Program-made: the position numbers and the translations under genes | Notes under the pieces: generated by a model | Told to the model about the DNA's origin: nothing | Databases searched by the model: none | Seen by the model: only the letters and a program-made list of their open reading frames with translations | DNA from: Aphanocapsa lilacina HA4352-LM1 | GTDB taxonomy: Bacteria; Cyanobacteriota; Cyanobacteriia; Gloeobacterales; Gloeobacteraceae | Reading direction: 5' to 3' | DNA length: 64,000 bases | NCBI GenBank assembly: GCA_019359725.1 | Contig: JAHHGR010000018.1 | Coordinates: 1 to 64,000 of the forward strand | Shown here: in pieces, positions 20,111 through 29,641 of the stretch | Position numbering within the stretch: position 1 is the stretch's first letter | How the letters are laid out: every line of letters begins with the position of its first letter

Positions 20111-20938
20111 TCAGCGCACCCGCAGTGGCTCGAGCAGGGTCAACTGCAGCGGCTGATCGCCTTTGATGAACACCACCGGGGTGCTGGCGACCGCGGCCCC
20201 TACGCCAGCCCCCAGCCCCCCCCCCGCCAGGATCGGGATCAATCCCAGGCCACCGGTAAATAGCGAGACGATGGCGCCTCCGGCCGCACCGATGAGGGCT
20301 CCGCTGCCCGCCTCCGCCCCGACGTTGCGCCTCGGGTCGGTCTGGGTAGGTAAGGCCTCAGTCTGGGCTTTGAAGTTGTAGATCCGGTCTCCAATGGCTA
20401 CCCGTTCGGCCACGAAGCGCGAGCCTTCCGGCCAACTGGAGTTGTCGCGCGGTTCACGGCTCGCGGTGGCCGGATCTTCGGGCTCCTTGGCCGCCACGGG
20501 CCTGAACGATCCCCAGACGGTACTGCCCTTGGGGATCACGACGTCCCCGGAGCCATCGCGCACGTCGTCGGACACCTGTAGCGTCATCGCCAGGGTGTCC
20601 GATGGGTTGTAGACCAGTTCGCGCACCGCCGAGGCGTTAAACTGGGCGCCCTGGGGCAGGTCGTACTGGCTGGTGATCACCTCGAATTTGGGCACTGCTG
20701 CGGGAGAGGCCGTCGGTGAGGCTGTCCCCGGTGTCACGGCTGCAGGTGCTGCGGGAGTGCGCGGCGACACCTGGGGCGGCGGCGGGATGATGCGCGTCGG
20801 CCCGGGTGAGCTGAGCGAGGGCGGGTTGGGGGCGGGTTTAGAGAAATTGAACTCCCTGGCGGCAACCGTCATCGGGGCCAGCAGACAGCTCGCACTGAAA
20901 ATAGCGGCGATAGCCCGACGCATAAAGCCTCCACACAA
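20111..20938 (-). CDS. Secreted Pro-rich protein of unknown function
   Basis: 275 residues. A signal peptide ends about AREFNF (residues 1-27). A Pro/Ala/Thr-rich linker follows (about 30-80), then a folded part containing VVIPKGSTVWGSFRPV, resembling the C-terminal beta domain of VirB10/TrbI-like proteins, and then a Gly-rich hydrophobic segment (about 215-250) that could span or associate with a membrane. No other type IV secretion genes are nearby, so I do not assign such a role. Its end nearly meets that of the NTF2-like gene. Confidence 0.6.
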   Translation of the reverse strand: MCGGFMRRAIAAIFSASCLLAPMTVAAREFNFSKPAPNPPSLSSPGPTRIIPPPPQVSPRTPAAPAAVTPGTASPTASPAAVPKFEVITSQYDLPQGAQFNASAVRELVYNPSDTLAMTLQVSDDVRDGSGDVVIPKGSTVWGSFRPVAAKEPEDPATASREPRDNSSWPEGSRFVAERVAIGDRIYNFKAQTEALPTQTDPRRNVGAEAGSGALIGAAGGAIVSLFTGGLGLIPILAGGGLGAGVGAAVASTPVVFIKGDQPLQLTLLEPLRVR

Positions 20939-21057
20939 AATGCGCTAAGGGGTTTGAAATGGCGCAAACCTGCACCGAGATTACCACAAGAACTAGATAT
21001 GGTGTGCAACTTTACCCTTGTCGGGGAGCAGTCGCTATCGGTGGCCGAGCCCGGATA

Positions 21058-21074
21058 GGCTCCCCCTGGGAGCC
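21058..21074 (+). other. Hairpin in the glnB upstream region
   Basis: GGCTCCC-CCT-GGGAGCC forms a perfect 7-bp stem followed by GAAAAA, about 85 bp before the glnB start. The A-run on this strand means it is not a rightward terminator. I found no GTA-N8-TAC NtcA box in 20939-21157. Confidence 0.35.
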
Positions 21075-21121
21075 GAAAAATGGTAGTCTCACCAACACCA
21101 CCGGCTGGCATCGGGTGCTAG

Positions 21122-21496
<375 letters not shown>

Positions 21497-21537
21497 TGCC
21501 CAGCCGGGTGTCAGTCGGCTTCTCTGACACCTGATGC

Positions 21538-22590
21538 TTAGAGCCCCAATGCATTCTCAAAGCGCTCGAAATCAAAATGGCGTTCGAGTAGCTGCTGAAT
21601 GCGATCGACTTTGGCCGCTTCGCGAAAGCGTGCCTGGCCGAAGAGGCGATCGACAAGCTCGGTGGTGGCGAGGGTGTCGTGACTGACGGTGAGAACCGGC
21701 ACCTGCAGTTCTTCAGCGCGCGCCAGGACCATCTGGGAGGGGGCGAGGTAGCCGGTCAGCACCAGGCAGGTGGTCGAAGTCTCCAGGGCCGCAAGCTGGA
21801 TGTCGGTGCGATCTCCGCCGGTAATCACAGCTTTGTTGGTGGCGTTGCGAAAATATTTGAGGGCGGCGCTGCCGCTCATCGCCCCGATGTGCACCGATTC
21901 GACCATCTGATCGAGTCGCTCGCGGCAGCAGAGCACCTCCGCACCCAGAGTCCCCACCAGTTCGCCGACGCTGACGCTTTTGAGAGTGGTATCGGCGGGC
22001 AGGATGCCGAAGATGCCGATGCGCTGGCGCTCCAGAAACGGCACCAGTACGCCGCCCACATCCTCCTGCTGATCGGCGGGCACATCGTTGAGGATGACCC
22101 CCGCCAATCGATTGCCCAACTGCAAGTGCAAGATGAGCAACTGATCGATGACTAGATCTTCTTCATAGCGGCAGACCAACAGCACGCGGGCGGGCAACTG
22201 CTCGGCGAGCACCTGCAGCGTCAGACCAAAAACGGCCCCCTCCTGGGGGGCGCCGGCCCCTTCGATAAGGCGCACCAGTCCCGGTTCCTCGGGGGCAAAA
22301 TCGCGCAGCCGCTCGCGGTAGTCGACCGTATCCTCACCGCTCAGGCGGCGGCGGACGCTGGCGCGGTCCAAAAAGACCAAGGGCGCAGGCGGTGGAATCG
22401 AAGCGCCCAGATACTCGCTCATCAGCACGCAGTCGGCGTCGCGCCACTGCCCGGCCGCCTCCACGGCGATGGTGCCCAGGGGCTTGGCGTAGATCACCTG
22501 CCGGCCCGCTGCGCGCAGATGCAGGCCGAGGCCGAGGGCGATGGCGGACTTGCCGCTGCAGGGGGTGGTCGAACCGATCAGCAGATTCAT
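21538..22590 (-). CDS. BioD-like ATPase with DRTGG domain (phosphotransacetylase-family protein)
   Basis: 350 residues. The N-terminal half is a BioD/CobQ-type P-loop domain with GSTTPCSGKSAIALGLG (residues 6-22). The C-terminal half contains the DRTGG region, seen here as VITGGDRTDIQLAAL (about residue 250). The same two-domain arrangement occurs N-terminal to phosphotransacetylase in some bacteria and as a stand-alone protein in cyanobacteria. It is probably a nucleotide-dependent regulatory protein, exact role unknown. It is divergent from the HAD hydrolase. Confidence 0.75.
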   Translation of the reverse strand: MNLLIGSTTPCSGKSAIALGLGLHLRAAGRQVIYAKPLGTIAVEAAGQWRDADCVLMSEYLGASIPPPAPLVFLDRASVRRRLSGEDTVDYRERLRDFAPEEPGLVRLIEGAGAPQEGAVFGLTLQVLAEQLPARVLLVCRYEEDLVIDQLLILHLQLGNRLAGVILNDVPADQQEDVGGVLVPFLERQRIGIFGILPADTTLKSVSVGELVGTLGAEVLCCRERLDQMVESVHIGAMSGSAALKYFRNATNKAVITGGDRTDIQLAALETSTTCLVLTGYLAPSQMVLARAEELQVPVLTVSHDTLATTELVDRLFGQARFREAAKVDRIQQLLERHFDFERFENALGL

Positions 22591-22681
22591 GGGGACCGAT
22601 GGCGAGGTGTGTTGGAAAAGAGTCTAGGTGAGGAGCGCCCACAAAGGCTATAAATCTGGGTTGGTCTTCGCAGGAGCGCCG

Positions 22682-23341
22682 ATGTTTGGACGGTTGGTGG
22701 TCTTCGATCTCGACGGTACGCTCATCGATTCGGAAGGGGGGATTGTGCTGGCTATGGAGCGCACGGCCCTGGCCCTGGCCCTGCCTGTGGGCACCGTCGA
22801 GCGCTGGCGCAAGCTCATCGGCATGCCCCTGCGCGAGCAGATGCCCGCGATTTTGCCCGCGGAGCGGCTCGCGGAAGCGCCCCGGGTGGTGGAGTGCTAC
22901 CGTGAGGTTTACCGCGAAATCATGCTGCCTATGAGCCGCCCCTTCGCCGGCACCGACGCCCTGGTGCGCGACTTGCACCGTCGCGGGGTAAGGCTGGCCA
23001 TCTGCTCAGGCAAGCGCGGCCGCTCGATTCGGGAGGTGCTTGGGCAGGCGGGCTGGTCAGACCTTTTTGAAGCGATCGTCTCCCCGGATGAGGTGAGTCG
23101 GGGCAAACCCGACCCCGAATCGCTCAAGCTCGCCCTTGCCCTCACCGGCTTCGGGGTGGGCGAAGCGCTGATGGTGGGTGACACCACCCTCGATATCGAA
23201 ATGGCCCGTGCCGCCGGGGTGGCCTGCTGTGCGGTCACCTGGGGTACCCACGGGCGCGAGGAGTTGGCCTCTGCCCGGCCGGACCACTGGGTCGAGACGG
23301 TCGAAGAACTGGCCGGGCACCTCGACCGCTGGTTGAGCTAG
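22682..23341 (+). CDS. HAD-superfamily hydrolase (phosphoglycolate phosphatase-like)
   Basis: 219 residues from the ATG at 22682, with AGGAG in front; the frame is open further upstream but lacks support. Motif I is FDLDGTLIDSE (nucleophile Asp). Motif II is the Ser in AICSGKRG, motif III the Lys in RGKPDPESL, and motif IV VGDTTLDIEMA. The cap is alpha-helical, as in the Gph/PpaX group. The substrate is probably a small phosphate ester such as 2-phosphoglycolate, which is important in oxygenic phototrophs, but this is inference. Confidence 0.85.
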   Translation: MFGRLVVFDLDGTLIDSEGGIVLAMERTALALALPVGTVERWRKLIGMPLREQMPAILPAERLAEAPRVVECYREVYREIMLPMSRPFAGTDALVRDLHRRGVRLAICSGKRGRSIREVLGQAGWSDLFEAIVSPDEVSRGKPDPESLKLALALTGFGVGEALMVGDTTLDIEMARAAGVACCAVTWGTHGREELASARPDHWVETVEELAGHLDRWLS

Positions 23342-23536
23342 AGAGCCGTCAAGTCGTGTTCGGCCTTGAGAGTTCAGCTCTGCAGCGGCCCCGCTGACGA
23401 AGAAATAATTCGCATGCTGGAGATATGCACTTCAACGGTTTGGCGAGAAAAGACGCGTTGGCGCTCCTAAAAGTGCAGCCTCTCATTTGCCCGTGGCCGT
23501 GCGATGGGTCAGGCAACCGAACGAGCCCCTTATCAT

Positions 23537-23551
23537 GGTGTTCTGAACACC
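23537..23551. other. Small inverted repeat before sdhA
   Basis: GGTGTT-CTG-AACACC, a perfect 6-bp dyad, ends 10 bp before the sdhA start codon. It could be an operator or hairpin affecting sdhA translation. The remaining part of 23342-23536 shows no gene. Confidence 0.35.
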
Positions 23552-23561
23552 TGAATGCGCC

Positions 23562-25295
23562 ATGCTGGAGTATGACATTGTGATCGTTGGCGGGGGGCTG
23601 GCCGGTTCCCGCGCTGCCGTCGAGATTGCCCGCACCGATAACCGCCTGAGAGTGGCCCTCGTCTCGAAGGTGCACCCGATCAGAAGCCATTCGGTGGCCG
23701 CCCAGGGGGGGATCGCCGCTGCCCTGCAAAACGTCGATCCGAACGACAACTGGCTCACCCACGCCTTCGACACCGTCAAAGGAGCCGATTATCTGGCGGA
23801 CCAGGACGCCGTGGCCGTGCTCACCCAGCAGGCTCCCCAGGTAATTATTGATCTTGAGCACATGGGGGTACTCTTCTCGCGGCTGCCGGACGGACGCATC
23901 GCCCAGCGGCCCTTCGGCGGGCATACCCACCAGCGCACCTGCTATGCCGCCGACAAGACCGGACACGCCATCCTGCACGAACTGGTGAGCCGGTTGTTCC
24001 AGTACAAAGTGCCCATCTTCGAGGAGTGGTACGTTCTGGAACTGATTGTCGAAGAGGGCGAAGCGCGCGGATTGGTGATGTTCCACATTCCCACCGGCCG
24101 CATCGAAGTCGTGCGCGCTAAGGCAATTTTGTTTGCCACCGGCGGCTACGGCCGCGTCTTCAACACCACCTCCAACGACTACGCCTCCACCGGCGACGGG
24201 CTGTGCCTGGCGGCGATGGCCGGTCTGCCGCTGCAGGACATGGAATTTGTGCAGTTTCATCCGACTGGACTGTACCCGGTGGGGGTGCTCATCTCCGAGG
24301 CGGTGCGCGGCGAGGGTGCTCACCTGATCAACGACGCGGGTGAGCGCTTTATGGCGGGTTACGCCCCGAGCCGCATGGAACTGGCCCCCCGCGATATCAC
24401 CAGCCGCGCCATCGCCACCGAAATTCGCGAAGGCCGCGGCGTCGGCGGCGGACGTTACGTCCACCTCGATCTCAGGCACATGGGCAAAGAAAAGATCCTG
24501 GAGCGGGTGCCCTTCGCCCACGACGAAGCCCTGCGCCACCTGGGCATCGACGTGGTCTACGAACCGATGCCCGTGCGCCCGACCGTGCACTACTCGATGG
24601 GGGGGATTCCCACCACCGTCGATTGCCAGGCGCTGGCCGCCCACGGCCAGGTGATGGAAGGGTTCTTTGCCGCCGGGGAGTGCTCGTGCGTTTCGGTGCA
24701 CGGCGCCAACCGCCTGGGGAGCAACTCGCTGCTGGAGTGCGTAGTCTACGGGGCGCGGGCGGGGGCGTCTCTAGCCCGCTACGTGCAGGATCGCCGCTTT
24801 CCCAATGTGGACGAAGCGCGCCACCGCCGGGTGGCGGAGCAAGGCATCCAGAATCTGCTCGACCAGCCGGGCAGTTTGCGTATCGACGCGCTGCGCCGCG
24901 AGTTCCAGGACACCCTCACCGACCACTGCTCGATCTTTCGCGACGAGCAGATTCTCAAGACCGGTCTGGAGAAAATTCAACAGCTCAAAGCCCGCTACGG
25001 CGACATTCGCCTCGACGACAAAGGCAAACTTTACAACACCGAGATCACTGAGGCTTTTGAGTTGCGCAGCCTGATCACCGTGGGCGAGATCATCGTGGCA
25101 AGTGCCCTGGAGCGGCGCGAATCGCGCGGTGCCCACTCCCGCAGCGACTACCCCGAGCGCAACGACGCCGAGTACCTCAAGCACACCCTCGCCTACCGCG
25201 AAGGGGACGCCCTGCGCATCGACTACCGGCCGGTAGATCTCAGCCTGCAGGCGGTCGATCCCGAGCGCTTCACCCCCCAGGCGCGCAAGTACTAA
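23562..25295 (+). CDS. sdhA: Succinate dehydrogenase/fumarate reductase flavoprotein subunit
   Basis: 577 residues. FAD-binding GGGLAGSRAAVEIA is near the N-terminus. SHSVAAQGGIAAAL contains the His that carries covalent FAD in the family. HTHQRTCYA, QFHPTGLYPVG and the catalytic-Arg region APRDITSRA follow, with the C-terminal HGANRLGSNSLLECVVYGARA. The enzyme oxidises succinate to fumarate and feeds the quinone pool. The iron-sulfur and membrane subunits are not adjacent, as is usual in cyanobacteria where sdhA and sdhB are dispersed. A GNAT gene follows 5 bp downstream. Confidence 0.94.
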   Translation: MLEYDIVIVGGGLAGSRAAVEIARTDNRLRVALVSKVHPIRSHSVAAQGGIAAALQNVDPNDNWLTHAFDTVKGADYLADQDAVAVLTQQAPQVIIDLEHMGVLFSRLPDGRIAQRPFGGHTHQRTCYAADKTGHAILHELVSRLFQYKVPIFEEWYVLELIVEEGEARGLVMFHIPTGRIEVVRAKAILFATGGYGRVFNTTSNDYASTGDGLCLAAMAGLPLQDMEFVQFHPTGLYPVGVLISEAVRGEGAHLINDAGERFMAGYAPSRMELAPRDITSRAIATEIREGRGVGGGRYVHLDLRHMGKEKILERVPFAHDEALRHLGIDVVYEPMPVRPTVHYSMGGIPTTVDCQALAAHGQVMEGFFAAGECSCVSVHGANRLGSNSLLECVVYGARAGASLARYVQDRRFPNVDEARHRRVAEQGIQNLLDQPGSLRIDALRREFQDTLTDHCSIFRDEQILKTGLEKIQQLKARYGDIRLDDKGKLYNTEITEAFELRSLITVGEIIVASALERRESRGAHSRSDYPERNDAEYLKHTLAYREGDALRIDYRPVDLSLQAVDPERFTPQARKY

Positions 25296-25300
25296 CCACC

Positions 25301-25735
25301 ATGGCTATCCGGGTGACCGTCGGCGCCGAGGACCAGCCGCGCCTGGAGGACATGGAATTTTTGGGGGAACAGCTGGCGCGCTTCAACGCCGAGCAGGCCG
25401 GGGAAGACAACTTTCGGCGGCTGGCGCTTTTCCTGCGCGCCGAGGACGGCTCGATTGTGGGCGGCCTGGTGGGAGCAACTTACTGGCAGTGGCTCTACGT
25501 CGACTTGCTGTGGGTGGACGAGCGCTTGCGGGGACAGGGTTACGGCGGACAATTGCTGGCTGCAGCCGAGCAGGAAGCGCGCGAGCGCGGTTGTCTGGGG
25601 GCATTTTTGGACACGTTCAGTTTTCAGGCACCGTCGTTCTACCTGCGCCGCGGGTACGTGGTCTGCGGCGAGGTGGCCGACTTTCCCACAGGCCACCGGC
25701 GCTACGGGCTCAAAAAAAATCTGCAATCCGATTAA
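25301..25735 (+). CDS. GNAT-family N-acetyltransferase
   Basis: 144 residues with acetyl-CoA-binding motif A VDERLRGQGYGGQLLAAAEQ (about 67-86, Q/R-x-x-G-x-G/A). The region LGAFLDTFSFQAPSFYLRRG is typical for motif B and the conserved Tyr. The substrate is unknown. It follows sdhA by 5 bp and is probably co-transcribed. Confidence 0.85.
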   Translation: MAIRVTVGAEDQPRLEDMEFLGEQLARFNAEQAGEDNFRRLALFLRAEDGSIVGGLVGATYWQWLYVDLLWVDERLRGQGYGGQLLAAAEQEARERGCLGAFLDTFSFQAPSFYLRRGYVVCGEVADFPTGHRRYGLKKNLQSD

Positions 25736-25774
25736 AAAGCAGTGTGCCGGTCCAGGCGCATTGCCCACTCAAAA

Positions 25775-26026
25775 CTACGCCGTAGTCGACGCGCATCGTG
25801 CAGGCCCTATAAGAGTAAACCCATCCCACCCGCCAAGCCTCGTTCTCGGTCGTGCTGCTAAGTCCGGGGGGTGTCGGGGGGCTGGCAGCCCTCCGGTCGG
25901 TGTTGTCCTCGGCTCCAGATGTCCATGAAAAAGTTCGTAGCGAATACCCGGTTCTCCCTGGTAACGCACGTACTCTTCGAAAGTCATCGTTTTGCCTGAA
26001 GGCTCGGACGCGGCGGTTTGAATCAT
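25775..26026 (-). pseudogene. Uma2-family (DUF820) endonuclease remnant
   Basis: The N-terminus keeps KTMTFEEYVRYQGEPGIRYE and LFHGHLE, the standard start of cyanobacterial Uma2 proteins. Similarity stops thereafter; the rest is low-complexity with a probable frameshift, and the PD-(D/E)XK catalytic residues are missing. This family is often broken in cyanobacterial genomes. I see no other gene between 25736 and 26092. Confidence 0.6.
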
Positions 26027-26092
26027 CGGCGGCTCCCACGCTGCGGGGCGTTGTGATCAATTATCCACTTCGAGCCGCCGACATTCACTGTT

Positions 26093-27736
26093 TCAACTGG
26101 GCAAGAGTTGCGATTCGCCGTCGGGGATCGTGAACGATTGCAGGGTAAAACTGGCCGAGACCGTCTCGGTGATCGTCTCGACGGCCCGGTAGCTCACCTG
26201 CATCGATTCGCGCGTCAGCACCGCCTTGGTGTAGACGTGATACTTGAGATCGATGTACTCGATATACGGGTTGGACTGCTGCAGCAGCGGTCCGGCCAGC
26301 GCCGTCGGATCGAAAAGGCCGCCCAACAGCTCGAAGACGCCCGCCGAGCTGACCGAGCCGCCCACCACCTCCACCGCCACCGGCGGGCTCGCCGGATCGG
26401 TGAAATCGGGCTTGAGGACGCCCGCGTAGCAGTTGTGGATATCGCCGGTCCAGACCACGACGTTGCGGATTTGCTTGTCGGCAATAAACGAAAGCAGCTC
26501 GGTGCGCTCGGCAGGATAGCCGTCCCAGGCATCCAGGTTGATGTAGAGCGTCAGCCCATTGGCCTCGGAGACGACATCGCCCTCGACGCGGCGCGGGCGG
26601 CCGAAAAAGCGCGGCGGCTTACCCGTGGGCCGACCGTCCGTGCCGATGTCAAACGCCACGAAGCGCACCAGCATCATTTCGTTGAGCAGCACCTTCCAGC
26701 GCGCCTGTGAACCGAGCAAATTTTTCTTGAGCCAACTGCGCTGCTGATAGCCCAGCATCGTGCGCGAAGGATCTTCGAGTTCGGGACAACCGGGGCTCAA
26801 AAAGTCGCTGGCACAGACCACACCGTCGCGAAACTGGCGCAAGTCGAGCACGAACAAATCCGCAAGAGCACCAAAGGAAAGCTTGCGGTAGAGCCGCACC
26901 ACCGCCTTGTCGTCCACGACCGTAAGGGGAGTGACCGGCTCGACGGGCAGGTACTCCAGAAAGGCCGTGTAGCCCGCGAGTTGGCGCGCCTTTTGCTCCT
27001 CGCTCACCAGGTCGCGACCGGCGTAATTGTTGAATACCTCGTGGTCGTCCCACAGGTGGATCCAGCAGAACAGACGCCGCACCTCGCGAAAGTCAGGATC
27101 GCTCAAGTAGAGCTTGTACTTGGCGCGGTACTCTTCGAGGGTCTTCGCCTCACCGCCGCCAATCGTGTCCTCGCGCACCTGGCCGTTCTGGAAGCCCGCA
27201 TCCCCCGTCTCGTAAATGTTGTCGCCCAAGTGAATGCAGTAGTCGGCGTCGTCGTCCTGGCAGATGGCGGCATAGACCGTGTAGAAGCCCTGGGTATAAT
27301 CCTGGCAGGAGACATAGGCAAAGGTCAGTTGTTCGACACTGCTGTCGGGATCGGGGGCAGTCCTGGTGCGGCCGGTGACGCTGGTGTAGCCAGTATCGGT
27401 GGTGAACCGGTAATAGTAGCGCGTAAAAGGCTCCAGACCACCGGTGCGCATCTTGACGGTGAAGTCGTGGCCGACGTCCGTGGTAACACTGCCCTGGACA
27501 ACTACGGAGGCAAAATCCTCCGTCAGGGCAACTTCGAAATGGACCGTCAGCGGTCCGCCGTTCTGAAACGCCTCCGGCACCCGTGTCCAGAGCACGACCC
27601 CATCGGAGCGCGGTTCGCCCGAGGCGACGCCATAGTCGTCGGCACCCTGGGCGGCGGCCCGGCGCCTCGCATTGGCAGACAGCAACAGCGCCGGGGCGAC
27701 CAAGGCGCCTTTGATTACCGTGCGGCGATTGAACAT
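26093..27736 (-). CDS. phoD: Alkaline phosphatase D (PhoD), Tat-exported
   Basis: 547 residues from the ATG at 27736, which has GGAG 9 bp upstream. The N-terminus MFNRRTVIKGALVAPALLL is a twin-arginine signal. An N-terminal beta domain (about 40-140) is followed by the metallophosphoesterase part: VSCQDYTQGFYTVY, HLGDNIYETG, WDDHEVFNNYAGRD and VVWTGDIHNCYAG, carrying the metal-binding Asp, Asn and His residues. PhoD is a Ca/Fe-dependent phosphodiesterase/phosphomonoesterase of the periplasm, usually induced by phosphate limitation. A tatA gene is present 6 kb downstream. No clear Pho box was found. Confidence 0.92.
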   Translation of the reverse strand: MFNRRTVIKGALVAPALLLSANARRRAAAQGADDYGVASGEPRSDGVVLWTRVPEAFQNGGPLTVHFEVALTEDFASVVVQGSVTTDVGHDFTVKMRTGGLEPFTRYYYRFTTDTGYTSVTGRTRTAPDPDSSVEQLTFAYVSCQDYTQGFYTVYAAICQDDDADYCIHLGDNIYETGDAGFQNGQVREDTIGGGEAKTLEEYRAKYKLYLSDPDFREVRRLFCWIHLWDDHEVFNNYAGRDLVSEEQKARQLAGYTAFLEYLPVEPVTPLTVVDDKAVVRLYRKLSFGALADLFVLDLRQFRDGVVCASDFLSPGCPELEDPSRTMLGYQQRSWLKKNLLGSQARWKVLLNEMMLVRFVAFDIGTDGRPTGKPPRFFGRPRRVEGDVVSEANGLTLYINLDAWDGYPAERTELLSFIADKQIRNVVVWTGDIHNCYAGVLKPDFTDPASPPVAVEVVGGSVSSAGVFELLGGLFDPTALAGPLLQQSNPYIEYIDLKYHVYTKAVLTRESMQVSYRAVETITETVSASFTLQSFTIPDGESQLLPS

Positions 27737-27819
27737 CGGACACGCTCCAGGGCAGGAAGGAAAGAGCAACGCTACTGCTGCAGCATTAAGGCCCCGTTAA
27801 GGCATGGGTCCATACCGGC

Positions 27820-28278
27820 TTAGGGCCACCGATAGTACTTGCTCAAACACCCTAAAAGACTCACAGCAGACGGGCCGTGGGCGTTCAGCAGAGCACTGCG
27901 CGGCTCGTGCCAATCGAGAAATATGCGCAGATATTCCCCAGGCATAAACGGCAGCCGCTCGGCCCACTCTATCGCGACTATCGTCTGGGCGTCCCACATT
28001 TCCTCCAGGCCAAGGGCAGGCACCTCCTCGGGAGATAGCCGGTACAGATCGACATGGACGAGCGGCCGTGTTGCCTGCGGGTACTCTTCGATGAGGGCGA
28101 AGGTGGGGGAGGTGACCGGTTCCTCGATGCCGAGCGCTGCGGCCAATCCTTGAATGCAGGTTGTCTTGCCCGCACCGAGATCGCCGTCGAACAGCAGCAC
28201 CACGCCCGGCTGCCAGCACTCGGCCAACCGCGCCCCCAGCGTTCGCGTCGCCTCGGCGTCGGGCAACAGGATTTTCAT
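27820..28278 (-). CDS. tsaE: tRNA threonylcarbamoyladenosine synthesis ATPase TsaE
   Basis: 152 residues from ATG 28278. Walker A is GDLGAGKTT (about residue 34), SPTFALIEEY is the switch-like motif, and VHVDLYRLS and AIEWAERL are conserved family blocks. TsaE works with TsaB and TsaD to put t6A on ANN-decoding tRNAs. The gene is divergent from the NYN-domain gene with about 50 bp between the starts. Confidence 0.93.
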   Translation of the reverse strand: MKILLPDAEATRTLGARLAECWQPGVVLLFDGDLGAGKTTCIQGLAAALGIEEPVTSPTFALIEEYPQATRPLVHVDLYRLSPEEVPALGLEEMWDAQTIVAIEWAERLPFMPGEYLRIFLDWHEPRSALLNAHGPSAVSLLGCLSKYYRWP

Positions 28279-28325
28279 CGCCGAATGTGACAACATTGAT
28301 ACAAAGGCCCGTTTCCGAAGCGGCA

Positions 28326-28850
28326 GTGCAAACGATCTTACTGGTGGATGGCTACAACGTGGTCGGGGCCTGGCCCAGACTGATTCGGCTGCGCGACCGC
28401 CACAGTCTGGAGGCGGCCAGAAACGAGCTTGTCGAGCAACTGGCAGGCTACGCGAGTTTTCGCGGTTACCGCGCGGTGCTGGTCTTCGACGCCCAGTTGG
28501 TCACCTCGCCGCTGGTGCGCGCGAGCGAGACGCCGCACCTTGAAGTGTGCTTCACCGATTACGAACAGACCGCCGACAGTTTTATCGAGCAGTACAGCTA
28601 CCAGTTGCTGCGCGAGAACCGCCGCCGTCGGGTGATGGTAGCCACCTCCGACCGGGCGCAGCAGGTGCTCGTACTTGCCCAGGGGGCCGACTGGCTATCC
28701 TCCGAGCAACTGCTTAAAGAAGTAGAAGCCGCCCGCCGCCAGCTACGCGAGGATCTGCGCAACCGCAAAGCCCGGCCGGGAAATAAACTGGCCGACCGAC
28801 TCGATCCGACGGTGCGCGACAAACTTGCCCGTTGGCGCTTCGGCGAATAG
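28326..28850 (+). CDS. NYN-domain (YacP-like) putative endoribonuclease
   Basis: 174 residues from a GTG at 28326 chosen by fit to the family; in-frame TTG at 28296 is an alternative. ILLVDGYNVVGAWPRL starts the PIN-like NYN fold. Further acidic residues lie in VLVFDAQLV, FTDYEQTADSFIEQY and VMVATSDRAQQ, which together would bind metal. YacP/Rae1-like proteins are ribosome-associated ribonucleases. The next gene, coaX, begins 10 bp after its stop. Confidence 0.85.
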   Translation: MQTILLVDGYNVVGAWPRLIRLRDRHSLEAARNELVEQLAGYASFRGYRAVLVFDAQLVTSPLVRASETPHLEVCFTDYEQTADSFIEQYSYQLLRENRRRRVMVATSDRAQQVLVLAQGADWLSSEQLLKEVEAARRQLREDLRNRKARPGNKLADRLDPTVRDKLARWRFGE

Positions 28851-28860
28851 GACGTCTCCA

Positions 28861-29550
28861 GTGTGGCTTGCCATCAACATCGGCAACAGCCGCCAGCATT
28901 GGGGCTGGTTCACCGGAACGCAGCTGGTGCAGGCATTGGATTTTCCGCTGAGTCACTGGGACGCGCAGGCTCTGACTCCGGCCGAGCAAATCGTAGTCGC
29001 CTCGGTAACGCCCGCTCACCTGGAGCGCTGGCGCACCTTGCCCCATGTCCGTATCCTGAACCTCGCGGATGTGCCCCTATCCGGTACGTATTCCACCCTC
29101 GGAATCGACCGGGCACTGAATTTAATCGCCGCCGCCGACGCTTACGGTTGCCCGGCCCTGGTGGCTGACTTCGGAACCGCCATCACCCTGAGTGCGGTTG
29201 ATAAGTTCGGCCGCTTTTGTGGCGGGGCCATCCTGCCGGGGCTGGGCACGCAGCTGCGTGCCCTGGAACATTTCACCGCCGCCTTACCGGTGGTGGACTT
29301 GCCCGAACCTTGGCCGCCATTATTGGCCCACACTACCGAAGCGGCAATTCAAAGCGGTGTGGTGCGGGTGACCCTCGCTGGTCTTGCGCAGTTTCTCGAA
29401 TCTTGGAAGCGGCAGTATCCGAATGGCATAAGCGTAGCCACCGGCGGCGACAGCGAGCGCGTCCACCGGTGGCTACCGGATCTGTTCGATGTACAGGACA
29501 CCCATCTCACCTTGCGGGGGATCTGTGTGACCGTCCGGGGTGCCGATTAG
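28861..29550 (+). CDS. coaX: Type III pantothenate kinase
   Basis: 229 residues from the GTG at 28861; AGGA overlapping the previous stop codon acts as ribosome site. The ATP-binding motif reads NIGNSRQHWG. GIDRALNLIAA is the pantothenate-site GxDR motif, DFGTAITLSAVD is the second acidic phosphate motif, and GGAILPGLGTQL follows. CoaX commits pantothenate to coenzyme A synthesis, is insensitive to feedback and uses monovalent cations. Its stop codon overlaps the left TTAG that flanks the small repeat element at 29551. Confidence 0.92.
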   Translation: MWLAINIGNSRQHWGWFTGTQLVQALDFPLSHWDAQALTPAEQIVVASVTPAHLERWRTLPHVRILNLADVPLSGTYSTLGIDRALNLIAAADAYGCPALVADFGTAITLSAVDKFGRFCGGAILPGLGTQLRALEHFTAALPVVDLPEPWPPLLAHTTEAAIQSGVVRVTLAGLAQFLESWKRQYPNGISVATGGDSERVHRWLPDLFDVQDTHLTLRGICVTVRGAD

Positions 29551-29641
29551 CCCTGATCTGTCAGACATGGGTGAAACGTTAATGTCTCGTGGGCTGAAAC
29601 GCCCTGCCTTCGTTGAAAAGTCTCAATATGATAGATCAGGG
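29551..29641. mobile_element. 91-bp MITE-like element with TTAG flanks
   Basis: The ends CCCTGATCTGTC and, inverted, CCCTGATCTATC match in 11 of 12 positions. TTAG stands directly outside both ends (29547-29550 and 29642-29645), as a 4-bp target duplication would. Inside are two further hairpins, AGACAT/ATGTCT and GGGC/GCCC, so the transcript could fold into a three-way junction. No coding. A regulatory RNA or a terminator for coaX are alternatives. Confidence 0.55.

Noticed and set aside
23349-24701. 450-codon frame opposite sdhA
   Set aside because: Antisense shadow; sdhA motifs are unambiguous.
29551-29641. Hammerhead or twister ribozyme
   Set aside because: Although a three-way junction is possible and GAAAC occurs twice, no CUGAUGA core or other ribozyme consensus is present.
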